DNA of 64,000 nt from JBBIQS01 sp037442205 (lineage in GTDB: Bacteria; Myxococcota; Myxococcia; Myxococcales; UBA5297), in contig JBBIQS010000032.1 in NCBI GenBank assembly GCA_037442205.1, positions 1 to 64,000 on the forward strand, read 5' to 3'. The notes under the pieces were generated by a model. The model did no database searches. It saw only the letters and a program-made list of their open reading frames with translations, and was not told the DNA's origin. Shown piece after piece: positions 16,695 through 25,991 of the stretch. The translations under genes were made by a program, and so were the position numbers. Position 1 is the first letter of the stretch. Each line of letters opens with the position of its first letter.

Positions 16695-18406
16695 TTCCAG
16701 CTTTGGCCGTGCTCCTCTCCCTGTCCGCGGCGCCAGTCTCAGTTTTCGTCGATTCCGATCCGGCGCTGGAGCGCGCGGTGGTCGAGCGAGTGCGGGCCGA
16801 GCTGGCTTCGGCAGGCTACCGGGTCGCCTCCGCCGAGGAGGCGCCCGCGGCCCGGATCCACCTGGCCCGCATACCCGGCCTGCTCAACGTGCTGGTCGAG
16901 GTCCCGCAGGCCAGCCGCCGGTCGGAGCGCCAGGTCGCGCTCAAGTCGGGCGAAGCGCTGTCGCTCTCCCACGCCGCGACCGAGGTGGTGGACGTCCTGC
17001 GCGCCACGCTGCTCGAGTCGCGGCTGGGCGCTCCCGAGGAATCTGCCGCGCCGGCCAAGTACGCCGTGGTCACCGCCCAGGCCGACCCGGAACCGGCCGC
17101 GGCGCCCCCTGCCCCCGCTCGCACGCGCCCCGCGGTCGCCGATCCGATTCCGGCGCCTCCGGCGCCGGACGCCCGCCGGTTCGGCCTCCAGCTGGACGGC
17201 GCGGTGACCCTCCCGGTCTCCCAGCCGCAGCTGCAGTACTTCGGCCCCGGCGAGCACGCCGGCCTCACCGGGCTGATGGCGCTGACGCCCTATCTCGACC
17301 TCCAGGTCGGATTCGCGCTCGCCGTCTTCCCCAACAAGGAGCTGTCGCCCTTCGAAACGGCAGTCGGGGCCTACGGCCTCGGCGCAGGAGCGCGCCTGCG
17401 CCGGCCTCTCGAAGACGCCCAGGTCGTGCCGTGGTGCTCGGCCCAGCTCGGGTGGACCTTCAGCGGCACCTCGAGCCTCTCCCTCGCTCCCTCGGCCGGC
17501 GTGCAATTCCGGCTGTCGCCGGAGAGCCCCCTGCTGTTCGGCCCCATGGTCCGCTTCGATCGGCTGATGGCGATCGGCCAGATGCCGGGCCGGGAGAACC
17601 ACGACGCCTCGCTGCTGTCCTTCGGGCTGGTGGTGGAATTCAGCGCCGGCGCGGCCGCCCCCAAGGACTCCGACGGCGACGGCGTGCCCGACGATCGCGA
17701 CCAGTGCCCGACGGTGGCCGGCGCCGACGGACGCGGCTGCCCGGTGGAGGCGCAGGCACCCGTCGACTCCGACGGCGATGGAATCCCTGACGACCGCGAC
17801 CAGTGCCCGACGGTGGCAGGCGACGACGGCCACGGCTGCCCGGTCCAGCCCAAGGTGGTCGATTCCGACGGCGACGGCGTCTTGGACCCGGACGACGCGT
17901 GCCCCAATGAGAAGGGCCCGGCGGCGACCAAGGGCTGCCCGGACGCGGACGGCGACGGCGTCCCGGACAAAGAGGACGCCTGCCCCAACGTGGCGGGCAA
18001 GAGCGAGGACAGGGGCTGCCCCGTCTACAAGGAAGTGGTGGTGACCACCACCAAGCTCGAGCTCAAGCAGAAGATCTACTTCGCCTTCGGCACCACCACC
18101 ATCCTGCCCAAGTCCCACCCGCTGCTGGGCGAGGTGGCGCGAGCGCTACAGGACCACGAGGCTCTCTGCGTGCGCATCGAGGGCCACACCGACGCGGTGG
18201 GCAGCGCCGACGCCAACCTCAAGCTCAGCCAGGGGCGCACGCAGGCGGTGCGCGACTACCTGGTGGCTCAGGGCCTGGGCGCCAAGCGGCTGGCCGCGAA
18301 GGGCTACGGCTCGTCGCTCCCTCTGGACAACAACCGCACGCCCGAGGGTCGCGAGAACAACCGCCGGGTGGAGTTCGTGATCGTTCCCTGCGAAGGCAAG
18401 GAGTAA
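16691..18406 (+). CDS. OmpA-family outer membrane protein with thrombospondin type 3 repeats
   Basis: The 571-residue protein has a signal peptide, an N-terminal domain of unknown role, an Ala/Pro linker, a region resembling an outer-membrane beta-barrel (about 155-315), four DxDxDG-rich calcium-binding TSP3-like repeats (about 318-440, such as DSDGDGVPDDRDQCP) and an OmpA peptidoglycan-binding domain at about 460-567 (IEGHTDAVGSADANLKLSQG, NRRVEF). It should link the outer membrane to peptidoglycan. The GTG start overlaps the FecR-like stop (GTGA). The lipoprotein gene begins 3 bases after its stop. Confidence 0.88.
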   Translation: MIPALAVLLSLSAAPVSVFVDSDPALERAVVERVRAELASAGYRVASAEEAPAARIHLARIPGLLNVLVEVPQASRRSERQVALKSGEALSLSHAATEVVDVLRATLLESRLGAPEESAAPAKYAVVTAQADPEPAAAPPAPARTRPAVADPIPAPPAPDARRFGLQLDGAVTLPVSQPQLQYFGPGEHAGLTGLMALTPYLDLQVGFALAVFPNKELSPFETAVGAYGLGAGARLRRPLEDAQVVPWCSAQLGWTFSGTSSLSLAPSAGVQFRLSPESPLLFGPMVRFDRLMAIGQMPGRENHDASLLSFGLVVEFSAGAAAPKDSDGDGVPDDRDQCPTVAGADGRGCPVEAQAPVDSDGDGIPDDRDQCPTVAGDDGHGCPVQPKVVDSDGDGVLDPDDACPNEKGPAATKGCPDADGDGVPDKEDACPNVAGKSEDRGCPVYKEVVVTTTKLELKQKIYFAFGTTTILPKSHPLLGEVARALQDHEALCVRIEGHTDAVGSADANLKLSQGRTQAVRDYLVAQGLGAKRLAAKGYGSSLPLDNNRTPEGRENNRRVEFVIVPCEGKE

Positions 18407-18409
18407 CCC

Positions 18410-20887
18410 ATGCGCCTCACCGCCAAGCTCGTCGCGCCGCTGCTGGCGCTGCTGACGTCGGCCGGCTGTACCGAGTCGGTGACCTCGTTCCCGTCCGATG
18501 GCGGCCAACAGCCCATCACCTGCGGCGCCGGCACCACCCAGTGCGGCACCACCTGCGTCAACCTCGGCACCGATCCCGCGCACTGCGGCGCCTGCGACAA
18601 GTCCTGCGCCGCAACCGAGGGCTGCGCCGCCGCAGGCTGCTATCCGAAGACCTGCACCGGCACCGACTGCACCTCCAACCAGCTGTGCGATCAGGAGCAC
18701 TGCCGCGAGGCGGCCTGCATCGGCGTGACCTGTCCCGCCAACCAATCCTGCTTCCAGGGCAAGTGCTGGGTCCAGGCCTGCGGGACCACCGTCTGCGAGA
18801 GCTACGAAGTGTGTGCCGACGGCACCTGCGTCGATCCTTCCTGCGTCGGTATCACCTGCCCGGCCGAGAAGGCCTGCAAGAACGGCCAGTGCGTCCCGAG
18901 CCCGAGCTGCACGTCGGGCGGCACCTGCACCCCGGCCAACGTCTGCCATGTCGGCACCGTCTCCTGCGACGGCGGGGTGGCCGGGTGCGACGAGAGCACG
19001 GTGAACGCACCCAATGGCAGCGGCTGCGCCGACGGCGGGGTCTGCCACACCGGAACCTGCTCGCCGTGCCAGGCCGGACAGGCTTGCGACGTCTCCGGCA
19101 GCCCCTGCCACGAGGGCGCGATCGCCTGCGACACCGGTGAGCCGGTGTGCGCCGACAAGGGATCCTTGAAGGCCGCCGGATCCTCTTGCCCGGGCGGCGT
19201 CTGCGACAGCGCGGGGACCTGCGTGGCCTGCGTCGCTGGGGATGCCTGCACCGACAACCCCAACGCCGCCTGCCACCACGGCAAGACCGTGTGCGACGCC
19301 TCCGGGCGCAGCTGCGTGGATGACGCGCCGAAATCGGCGGGCACCTCCTGCAGCGGCGGGGTCTGCAACGGCTCGGGAACCTGCAACGCCTGCTCCGCCG
19401 CCTCGGCCTGCACCACCAACCCCGGGGCCTGCTTCGACGGCGCCATCGAGTGCACCAGCGGCGCTCCGGTGTGCGCCAACGGCGCGGCCAAGACCGCCGG
19501 CACCGCCTGCAGCGGCGGCGTGTGCAGCGGCACCGGAGCCTGCAACGCTTGCTCCGCCGGAGCGGCCTGCACCACCAATCCCGGGGCCTGCTTCGACGGC
19601 GCCATCGACTGCTCGAGCGGCGCTCCGGTGTGCGCCAACGGGTCCGCCAAGACCGCCGGCACCGCCTGCAGCGGCGGCGTCTGCAGCGGCACTGGCACCT
19701 GCAACGCCTGCACCGCGGGCGCCGCCTGCTCCACCAATCCCAATGCCTGCTTCGATGGCACCGTCGAGTGCACCAGCGGCGCTCCGGTCTGCAAGGACGG
19801 CGTCGCCAAGACGGCGGGCGCGGCGTGCAGCGGCGGCGTCTGCAACGGCTCGGGCACCTGCAACGCCTGCTCCGCCGGGGCGGCCTGCACCACCAACCCC
19901 GGCGCCTGCTTTGACGGCGCCATCGACTGCTCCAGCGGATCTCCGGTGTGTGCCAACGGAGCGGCCAAGACGGCGGGCACCGCTTGCAGCGGCGGAGTCT
20001 GCAGCGGCACCGGCACCTGCAACGCCTGCACTGCCGGGGCGACTTGCACCACCAACCCCTCGGCGCCATGCATCGTGGGCACCACCGTCTGCAGCAGCGG
20101 CAGCCCGGTCTGCGCCGACGCCACCACCCTCACCAACGGCGTCGCCTGCGGGACCGGCAACAACGTCTGCCTGGGCGGCACCTGCAAGACTCCCCGGAGC
20201 TGCCTGGCCATCAAGACCGCCTATCCCTCGGCGGCGGACGGGATCTACTCGATCGACCCGGGCACCGGCCCGGTGAACGTCCGCTGCGACATGACGAACC
20301 AGGGTGGCGGCTGGACGCTGGTGGGCCAGGACACGGTGATGAGCTTCCTCAACGACACTTCCAAGGAAAAGAACAACTGCTCGACCGTCTCGCTGCTCTA
20401 CACCGACGCGCAGATCTGCCACCAGACCGCGCTCTTCAACGCCCTGCGCAACGCCGACGCCACCCGGGTTCGGATGAGGGTCCCGACGGCCACTGGCGTT
20501 GCGACCGGGGTGTTCAAGGCCTGGGTCAGCATGGGCTCCTGGCCGCTGGCGAACTGGGCCGGCCTCGATCCCTGGCCCACCTACAGCTGGACCTATGGGA
20601 GCTGGGGATGCGGCGGCTCGAGCACCGTGAACTACTTCAAGACCAGCGCTGATCGAAGCCTGATGATCGCCTTCAACCATCAGGACGGATCGGATATGTT
20701 CGACCCTGGCCAGATTGCCGCTTACGCCTACGTCCCATCGGGTTGGAAGGCGGCGACGGTGGACTTCGATGCCGCGGCCCGGACCGACTACTACAGCTTC
20801 AGCACCTGGTACCAGATCTGCAGCGGATATGCGGCCTGGGGCGCTGCCGTTCCCGACTACGTCCTGGTCCAGCTCTGGGTGAAGTAG
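18410..20887 (+). CDS. Cys-rich repeat surface lipoprotein with fibrinogen-like C-terminal domain (paralogue 1)
   Basis: The 825-residue protein has a lipoprotein signal (LLTSAGC, lipid Cys at residue 20), a Cys-dense N-terminal part, degenerate repeat units, four canonical 53-residue repeats (CSGGVCNGSGTCNACSA...TNPGACFDG) and a terminal variant, then a C-terminal domain from about residue 600. That domain starts with DGIYSIDPGTGP and CDMTNQGGGWTL, the signature of bacterial fibrinogen-C-terminal-like domains, often adhesive. It is the first of two tandem paralogues downstream of the ECF sigma operon. Each repeat has six to eight cysteines, implying a disulfide-stabilised stalk. The binding partner is unknown. 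Confidence 0.8.
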   Translation: MRLTAKLVAPLLALLTSAGCTESVTSFPSDGGQQPITCGAGTTQCGTTCVNLGTDPAHCGACDKSCAATEGCAAAGCYPKTCTGTDCTSNQLCDQEHCREAACIGVTCPANQSCFQGKCWVQACGTTVCESYEVCADGTCVDPSCVGITCPAEKACKNGQCVPSPSCTSGGTCTPANVCHVGTVSCDGGVAGCDESTVNAPNGSGCADGGVCHTGTCSPCQAGQACDVSGSPCHEGAIACDTGEPVCADKGSLKAAGSSCPGGVCDSAGTCVACVAGDACTDNPNAACHHGKTVCDASGRSCVDDAPKSAGTSCSGGVCNGSGTCNACSAASACTTNPGACFDGAIECTSGAPVCANGAAKTAGTACSGGVCSGTGACNACSAGAACTTNPGACFDGAIDCSSGAPVCANGSAKTAGTACSGGVCSGTGTCNACTAGAACSTNPNACFDGTVECTSGAPVCKDGVAKTAGAACSGGVCNGSGTCNACSAGAACTTNPGACFDGAIDCSSGSPVCANGAAKTAGTACSGGVCSGTGTCNACTAGATCTTNPSAPCIVGTTVCSSGSPVCADATTLTNGVACGTGNNVCLGGTCKTPRSCLAIKTAYPSAADGIYSIDPGTGPVNVRCDMTNQGGGWTLVGQDTVMSFLNDTSKEKNNCSTVSLLYTDAQICHQTALFNALRNADATRVRMRVPTATGVATGVFKAWVSMGSWPLANWAGLDPWPTYSWTYGSWGCGGSSTVNYFKTSADRSLMIAFNHQDGSDMFDPGQIAAYAYVPSGWKAATVDFDAAARTDYYSFSTWYQICSGYAAWGAAVPDYVLVQLWVK
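19349..20143 (+). repeat. 159-bp tandem repeats in paralogue 1 (four canonical plus one terminal unit)
   Basis: Units begin at 19349, 19508, 19667 and 19826 with exact 159-base spacing; a terminal variant begins at 19985. Each starts with TGCAGCGGCGGNGTNTGC and encodes 53 residues. Two degenerate units lie upstream between about 19020 and 19348. Confidence 0.85.
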
Positions 20888-20993
20888 CTGAGGCCGGGTG
20901 GCCGCTCGGTCCCCCCGGACCCGGAGATGGAGCGGTCGCCGGCGAGAAACCCAGTCGTCTCGTTTCGACTGCTTGTCTTCAAGGAGTAGCCCC

Positions 20994-23714
20994 ATGCGCA
21001 TCACCACCAAGCTCTTCGCGCCGCTGCTGGCGCTGCTGACCTCGGCCGGCTGTACCGAGTCGGTGGTCTCTTCCCCCTCGGACGGCGGAGGGCAGCAGCC
21101 CCTTACCTGCGCCGCCGGCACCACCCAGTGCGACACCACCTGCGTCAACCTCGGCACCGACCCCGCGCACTGCGGCTCCTGTGACAAGTCCTGCGCCGCA
21201 ACCGAGGGCTGCGCCGCCGCAGGCTGCTATCCGAAGACCTGCACCGGGACCGACTGCACCTCCAGCCAGCTGTGCGATCAGGAGCACTGCCGCGAGGCGG
21301 CCTGCATCGGAGTGAGCTGCCCCGCGGAGCAGTCCTGCTTCCAGGGCAAGTGCTGGGTCCAGGCCTGCGGAGCGAAGATCTGCGAGAGCTACGAGGTGTG
21401 CGTCGACGGCACCTGCGTCGATCCTTCCTGCGTCGGTATCACCTGCCCGGCCGAGAAGGCCTGCAAGAACGGCCAGTGCGTCCCGAGCCCGAGCTGCACG
21501 TCGGGCGGCACCTGCACCCCGGCCAACGTCTGCCATGTCGGCACCGTCTCCTGCGACGGCGGGGTGGCCGGGTGTGACGAGAGCACGGTGAACGCACCCA
21601 ATGGCAGCGGCTGCGCCGACGGCGGCGTCTGCCACACCGGGACCTGCTCGCCGTGCCAGGCCGGACAGGCTTGCGACGTCTCCGGCAGCCCGTGCCACGA
21701 AGGAGCGATCGCCTGTGACACCGGTGAGCCGGTGTGCGCCGACAAGGGATCATTGAAGGCCGCCGGATCCTCTTGCCCGGGCGGCGTTTGCGGCAGCTCG
21801 GGGACCTGCGTAGCCTGCGTCGCCGGGGATGCGTGCACCGACAACCCCAGCGCCGCCTGCCACCACGGCAAGACCGTGTGCGACGCCTCCGGGCGCAGCT
21901 GCGTGGACGACGCGCCGAAGTCGGCGGGCACCGCCTGCAGCGGCGGGGTCTGCAACGGCTCGGGCACCTGCACCGCCTGCTCCGCCGGATCGGCCTGCAC
22001 CACCAACCCCGGGGCCTGCTTCAACGGCGTCATCGACTGCTCCAGCGGCGCACCGGTCTGCAAGGACGGCGCGGCCAAGACCGCCGGCACCGCCTGCAGC
22101 GGCGGGGTCTGCAACGGCACCGGATCCTGCACCGCTTGCTCCGCTGGATCGGCCTGCACCACCAATCCCGGCGCCTGCTTCGACGGCGTCGTGGAATGCA
22201 CCAGCGGCGCTCCGGTCTGCAAGGACGGCGCGGCCAAGACCGCCGGCACCGCTTGCGCCGGCGGGGTCTGCAGCGGCTCCGGCACCTGCAACGCCTGCTC
22301 CTCCGGAGCGGCCTGCACCACCAACCCCGGGGCCTGCTTCAACGGCGTCGTGGAATGCACCAGCGGCGCTCCGGTCTGCAAGGACGGCGCGGCGAAGTCG
22401 GCGGGCGCGGCGTGCAGCGGCGGAGTGTGCAGCGGCACCGGGACCTGCAACGCCTGCACTTCCGGTTCTGCCTGCACCACCAACCCCGGGGCCTGCTTCG
22501 ACGGCGTCATCAACTGCACCAGCGGCGCTCCGGTCTGCGCCAACGGCATCGCCAAGAACGCCGGCACCGCCTGCAGCGGCGGCGTCTGCAGCGGCACCGG
22601 CACCTGCAACGCCTGCTCAACCGGATCGGCCTGCAGCACCAACCCCGGAGCCTGCTTCGACGGCACCGTCGACTGCACCAGCGGCGCTCCGGTCTGCGCC
22701 AACGGCGTCGCCAAGACCGCCGGCACCGCCTGCTCCGGCGGCGTCTGCAGCGGCACCGGGACCTGCAACGCCTGCACCTCGGGGGCCGCTTGCACCACCA
22801 ACCCCGGTGCCTGCTTCGTCGGCACCATCGACTGCACCAGCGGGTCTCCGGTGTGCGCCAACGGCGCGTCCAAGACCGCGGGCACCTCCTGCAGTGGCGG
22901 AGTCTGCAGCGGCACCGGAACCTGCAACGCCTGCACTGTCGGGGCGACCTGCACCACCAACCCCTCGGCGCCCTGCGTCGTGGGCACCACCGTCTGCAGC
23001 AGCGGCAGCCCGGTCTGCACCGACACCACCACCCTCACCGATGGCGTCGCCTGCGGGACCGGCAACAACGTCTGCCAGGGCGGCACCTGCAAGGCTCCCC
23101 GCAGCTGCCTGGCCATCAAGACCGCCTTCCCCTCGGCGGCGGACGGGGTCTACTTGATCGACCCCGGCACCGGCCCGGCGTTCCAGGCGTGGTGCGACAT
23201 GACCACGGCCGGAGGGGGCTGGACCAGGGTGTCGCGGATCGCCTTGGGAGCTGGGACCGGCTGCGCCTTGACCACGACCGCCGCTGGCGATCCGGCCAGC
23301 GCCGCCACAACCTGCACCAAGTACTCGGACGCGACCATCAACGCTCTGGCGCCGTCCAAGATCTTCTTCAGCCGAGTCGGCACGAACCCGCCGCTCTTCA
23401 CCCGCTACGACGGACTGATCCGCATCGATGGGACGCCGGGAAAGGTGATCCAATCCCAGAACTTGGCGGACGTGGCGGCCGCGGCTCCCAGCTTCACGCC
23501 CCAATACGCTGGCTGGGTCTTCTTCCACCAGCAAAACTGGTACAACACCGACCGCTGCTTCGGCGCCCAGCCCGCTTCGCTGCGCCTTTCGTTCGAGTAC
23601 CTCGGCGGCACTTTCGCCAGCCCCAACGCCCCCAAGTACGCCTGCAGCGGGGCCTGCAACACCGACTGCCCCACCAATATCTCCACTGGAACGGCGGAGG
23701 TGTTCATCAAGTAG
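20994..23714 (+). CDS. Cys-rich repeat surface lipoprotein with fibrinogen-like C-terminal domain (paralogue 2)
   Basis: The 906-residue protein is a paralogue of the preceding gene. The lipoprotein signal and the first 310 or so residues are almost identical; it has six canonical 53-residue repeats plus the terminal unit. The C-terminal domain (from about residue 703) begins with the same DGVYLIDPGTGP but then diverges completely (WTRVSRIALGAGTGC...), so only the first 20 or so residues of the tip are shared. The ATG at 20994 is preferred over an upstream in-frame start because it gives a proper lipoprotein signal and has AAGGAG 11 bases upstream. A strong hairpin terminator follows the gene. 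Confidence 0.8.
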   Translation: MRITTKLFAPLLALLTSAGCTESVVSSPSDGGGQQPLTCAAGTTQCDTTCVNLGTDPAHCGSCDKSCAATEGCAAAGCYPKTCTGTDCTSSQLCDQEHCREAACIGVSCPAEQSCFQGKCWVQACGAKICESYEVCVDGTCVDPSCVGITCPAEKACKNGQCVPSPSCTSGGTCTPANVCHVGTVSCDGGVAGCDESTVNAPNGSGCADGGVCHTGTCSPCQAGQACDVSGSPCHEGAIACDTGEPVCADKGSLKAAGSSCPGGVCGSSGTCVACVAGDACTDNPSAACHHGKTVCDASGRSCVDDAPKSAGTACSGGVCNGSGTCTACSAGSACTTNPGACFNGVIDCSSGAPVCKDGAAKTAGTACSGGVCNGTGSCTACSAGSACTTNPGACFDGVVECTSGAPVCKDGAAKTAGTACAGGVCSGSGTCNACSSGAACTTNPGACFNGVVECTSGAPVCKDGAAKSAGAACSGGVCSGTGTCNACTSGSACTTNPGACFDGVINCTSGAPVCANGIAKNAGTACSGGVCSGTGTCNACSTGSACSTNPGACFDGTVDCTSGAPVCANGVAKTAGTACSGGVCSGTGTCNACTSGAACTTNPGACFVGTIDCTSGSPVCANGASKTAGTSCSGGVCSGTGTCNACTVGATCTTNPSAPCVVGTTVCSSGSPVCTDTTTLTDGVACGTGNNVCQGGTCKAPRSCLAIKTAFPSAADGVYLIDPGTGPAFQAWCDMTTAGGGWTRVSRIALGAGTGCALTTTAAGDPASAATTCTKYSDATINALAPSKIFFSRVGTNPPLFTRYDGLIRIDGTPGKVIQSQNLADVAAAAPSFTPQYAGWVFFHQQNWYNTDRCFGAQPASLRLSFEYLGGTFASPNAPKYACSGACNTDCPTNISTGTAEVFIK
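21936..23048 (+). repeat. 159-bp tandem repeats in paralogue 2 (six canonical plus one terminal unit)
   Basis: Canonical units start at 21936 and recur every 159 bases to 22889; the terminal variant begins at 22890. The units are the same as in paralogue 1, but the number differs (six against four), as expected from unequal recombination or slippage. Confidence 0.85.
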
Positions 23715-23813
23715 GGCTCGGCCCATGCCGTCGCCCGGAGATCGCTCGTCCGGCGAGAAGCCTGCGGCGCCCACGCTCGGCTGGCCTCCTCTTTGCGCCG
23801 GTCCGGATCGACG

Positions 23814-23855
23814 AAGGCCCCGCGAGCGCTCCATGCGGAGCGGCCGCGGGGCCTT
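23814..23855 (+). terminator. Strong hairpin terminator after the lipoprotein operon
   Basis: AAGGCCCCGCG (23814-23824) pairs perfectly with CGCGGGGCCTT (23845-23855), and inside it CGCTCC pairs with GGAGCG around an ATGC loop. This gives a 17-bp stem with one small internal mismatch, followed by GGGTTTG. It lies 99 bases after the paralogue 2 stop, before the convergent barrel gene. Confidence 0.75.
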
Positions 23856-23926
23856 GGGTTTGACGGGCGACAATCCGCCCACGACTCCGGCGCTGCGCGC
23901 TTGCTCTCGGAATGAGCGGATCGGTC

Positions 23927-24727
23927 TCAGCCGGCCCAGATGAAGTCGATGGTGGGGAAGAAGTCGTTGCTGCGCTTGTGCTGGTGGGTAGCCAGGTCGA
24001 TGTCGCCGGTGTCGGCGTTGTACCAGACCCCGCCGATCGTCACCCGGCTCTGCTTGCCGACGGCGTAGTCCAGCCCGACGCCAGCGCTGATCGTGAACGG
24101 CGAGGGCTGGGCGCCGTGCAGGTAGCCGTCGAGATAGCCGCGCATCCGCAGGCTGTCGGTGAGCGGCCGGTCGTAGAGCCCGCCGACATGCACCCGGTAG
24201 CCGGTGACGATGTGCTTGGGATTGCCCGACAGCTCGGGGGCCATCAGCACGTCGAGCGGGGCGATGCCGCCCATCGCCGTCAGGTCGCTGCGGGTCAGCC
24301 GGATGCCGGCCGCCACGTCGGCGGAGAGGGTGAACACCGCCTGCTTGACGTCGCCGCGGCTGGCGACGATTCCCACCCGCGGAGTCAGGTACCAGCCCAC
24401 CCGGTTCTCGGACATGTTCCAGGTCGGGTAGAGGTAGCCCTGCGTCAGGCGCATCGCCGGGGTCATCAGCGACAGGCCATATTCTCCGGCCAGCTTCATC
24501 CCGCCGAGCTCGCCGTGAGCCACTCGCACCATGGCGTTGGGGGCGACGAAGAAGGCCAGCGGCTGGGTCTTGAGCTCGACGCCATCCATCAGCCCGAGCT
24601 TGAGCGGGTTGAAGATCCCCACCGACCAGTCGCCCTTGTTGCCGACGTCGGCGGTGTCGCGCGCCGCCAGCTGGGCCATCGCCGGAGAGGCCAAGAGCAG
24701 CGCCGAAAGAATGATTGCGCGCTTCAC
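23927..24727 (-). CDS. Probable outer-membrane beta-barrel protein, unrecognised family
   Basis: The 266-residue protein has a signal peptide (MKRAIILSALLLASPAMA) and then many alternating, Gly-rich, amphipathic strands ending in an aromatic-rich segment (FFPTIDFIWAG), as in small outer membrane barrels. I cannot assign a named family. The GTG at 24727 overlaps the stop of the upstream phosphatase-like gene (GTGA), so the two are cotranscribed. The final residue is Gly, not the aromatic residue usual for barrels. Confidence 0.7.
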   Translation of the reverse strand: MKRAIILSALLLASPAMAQLAARDTADVGNKGDWSVGIFNPLKLGLMDGVELKTQPLAFFVAPNAMVRVAHGELGGMKLAGEYGLSLMTPAMRLTQGYLYPTWNMSENRVGWYLTPRVGIVASRGDVKQAVFTLSADVAAGIRLTRSDLTAMGGIAPLDVLMAPELSGNPKHIVTGYRVHVGGLYDRPLTDSLRMRGYLDGYLHGAQPSPFTISAGVGLDYAVGKQSRVTIGGVWYNADTGDIDLATHQHKRSNDFFPTIDFIWAG

Positions 24728-25878
24728 TGGAGCACCTCCCACAGCCCGACCACCGGGCAGTGATCGCTCAGCTCCAAGGGGTTGCTGACGATGCCGGAGT
24801 GATTCTCGGGGCCGACCACCACCACGTTGTTGAAGTCGTCGAAGCCGACCCCCGGCTTCTGCAGGACGACGGCGCCCTTCCAGCGGTTGGTCTTCTGGGT
24901 GAACAGGTAGTCGAGGCGGCGGTTCCAGAAGCCGGGGACGCCGTTGGCGCCGACCTTGTCCGGGCCGATCACGCTGTGACTGTAGAAGTGGCTCTGCTGA
25001 TCCTCGGTGGTCCCGTAGCGGGTCAGGCCGATGGCGTCGTCGAAGGCGTCGAAGAACGGCCGCAGGTCCTCGGGGTTGTAGGGCGGCTGCTCGAAGGCGG
25101 TGCCGATCGAAGAGGGGGCCTCGTCGTTGAAGTGGTTGGTCTTCACCGAGCCGGGCATCAGGGCGTTGAGGTCGCCGGCCATCACGAAGGGCAGCGTCTC
25201 GGCCTTCATCACCTCCAGGATCTGCGCCTGCTGCTTGCTGTTGGTGCGGTCGGAGTCGTAGGCCTCGGTGTGGACCGCGAACACCGCCACGCGCTTGGCG
25301 CCGACTTGAATCTCCGCCCGGCCCACCGCGCGGTGCAGGTAGAAGGTCTTGGTCGCCGGGTCCTGATCGGTGCGATCGACCTGGGCGATGCGGGTGTTCT
25401 GGACGATTGGGAACCGCGAGAAGACGCAGTTGCCCATGTTCATGCGTCCCACGCCCTCGGAGGGCACGAAGCGCGCCTGCCACACCGGCGTGTAGGCCGC
25501 CCAGCGCAGGTCGGTGTGGTCGAGGATTCCCTGCACCATGTCGTAGAAGGCCGAGCGCTTGGAGTCGATCTCGATCTCGTTGGTGATCAGGATGTCCGGC
25601 TGCACCTCGTTGATCAGGGCATAGACGCCCGCCATGTTGTGCTCGACCTCGTCGAGCGTCATGAAGGTGCGGTCGCCCCACAGGTCGAACCAGAAGTCGA
25701 TGCGCCCGCCGCCGTACTTCACGTTCCAGGTCATCACCTTCAGGGTCGAGGTCGCCGCCGGGGCCACCGCGTCCTTCTTCTGCAGCACTGGGAAATCGAC
25801 CTTCTCTGGCCAACTGGTCGCCATTGGCTCACAGCTCGCCAGCAAGGCCATCAGCAACGGGGTCAGGGCTCGTCGCAT
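24724..25878 (-). CDS. Endonuclease/exonuclease/phosphatase-family lipoprotein
   Basis: The 384-residue protein has a lipoprotein signal (MALLASC, lipid Cys at residue 16) and an EEP (DNase I-like) domain: LKVMTWNVKYGGG, EIEIDS, VFAVHTEAYDSDRTNSKQQ, MAGDLNALMPGS and a final LSDHCPVVGLW. These contain the usual Asn, Glu, Asp/Asn and Asp-His active site elements. Family members cleave phosphodiesters or phosphomonoesters of nucleic acids, lipids or sugars; being exported and lipid-anchored, this one may act on a lipid or extracellular substrate. It overlaps the barrel-protein gene downstream. Confidence 0.85.
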   Translation of the reverse strand: MRRALTPLLMALLASCEPMATSWPEKVDFPVLQKKDAVAPAATSTLKVMTWNVKYGGGRIDFWFDLWGDRTFMTLDEVEHNMAGVYALINEVQPDILITNEIEIDSKRSAFYDMVQGILDHTDLRWAAYTPVWQARFVPSEGVGRMNMGNCVFSRFPIVQNTRIAQVDRTDQDPATKTFYLHRAVGRAEIQVGAKRVAVFAVHTEAYDSDRTNSKQQAQILEVMKAETLPFVMAGDLNALMPGSVKTNHFNDEAPSSIGTAFEQPPYNPEDLRPFFDAFDDAIGLTRYGTTEDQQSHFYSHSVIGPDKVGANGVPGFWNRRLDYLFTQKTNRWKGAVVLQKPGVGFDDFNNVVVVGPENHSGIVSNPLELSDHCPVVGLWEVLQ

Positions 25879-25991
25879 GAAGAATCCTTCTGTTGGGGAA
25901 TAGACGGCGTCAGAAGGTAGCGCGCCGGCGTCGGGGGGAGCAAACGGCGCCGCTCCATCTGAAGCCGGCGAGTTCCCGGCTCGTCGCCCGG

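Noticed and set aside
18146..21187. 1013-codon open frame on the minus strand across the lipoprotein genes
   Set aside because: It is the antisense shadow of the Cys-rich repeats and the OmpA domain; its protein is low-complexity Ala/Gly/Arg with no domain, while the plus-strand frames have signal peptides and recognisable domains.
19349..23048. CRISPR-like regularly spaced repeats
   Set aside because: The 159-bp period is in frame and encodes a Cys-rich protein repeat; there are no short repeats with unique spacers.
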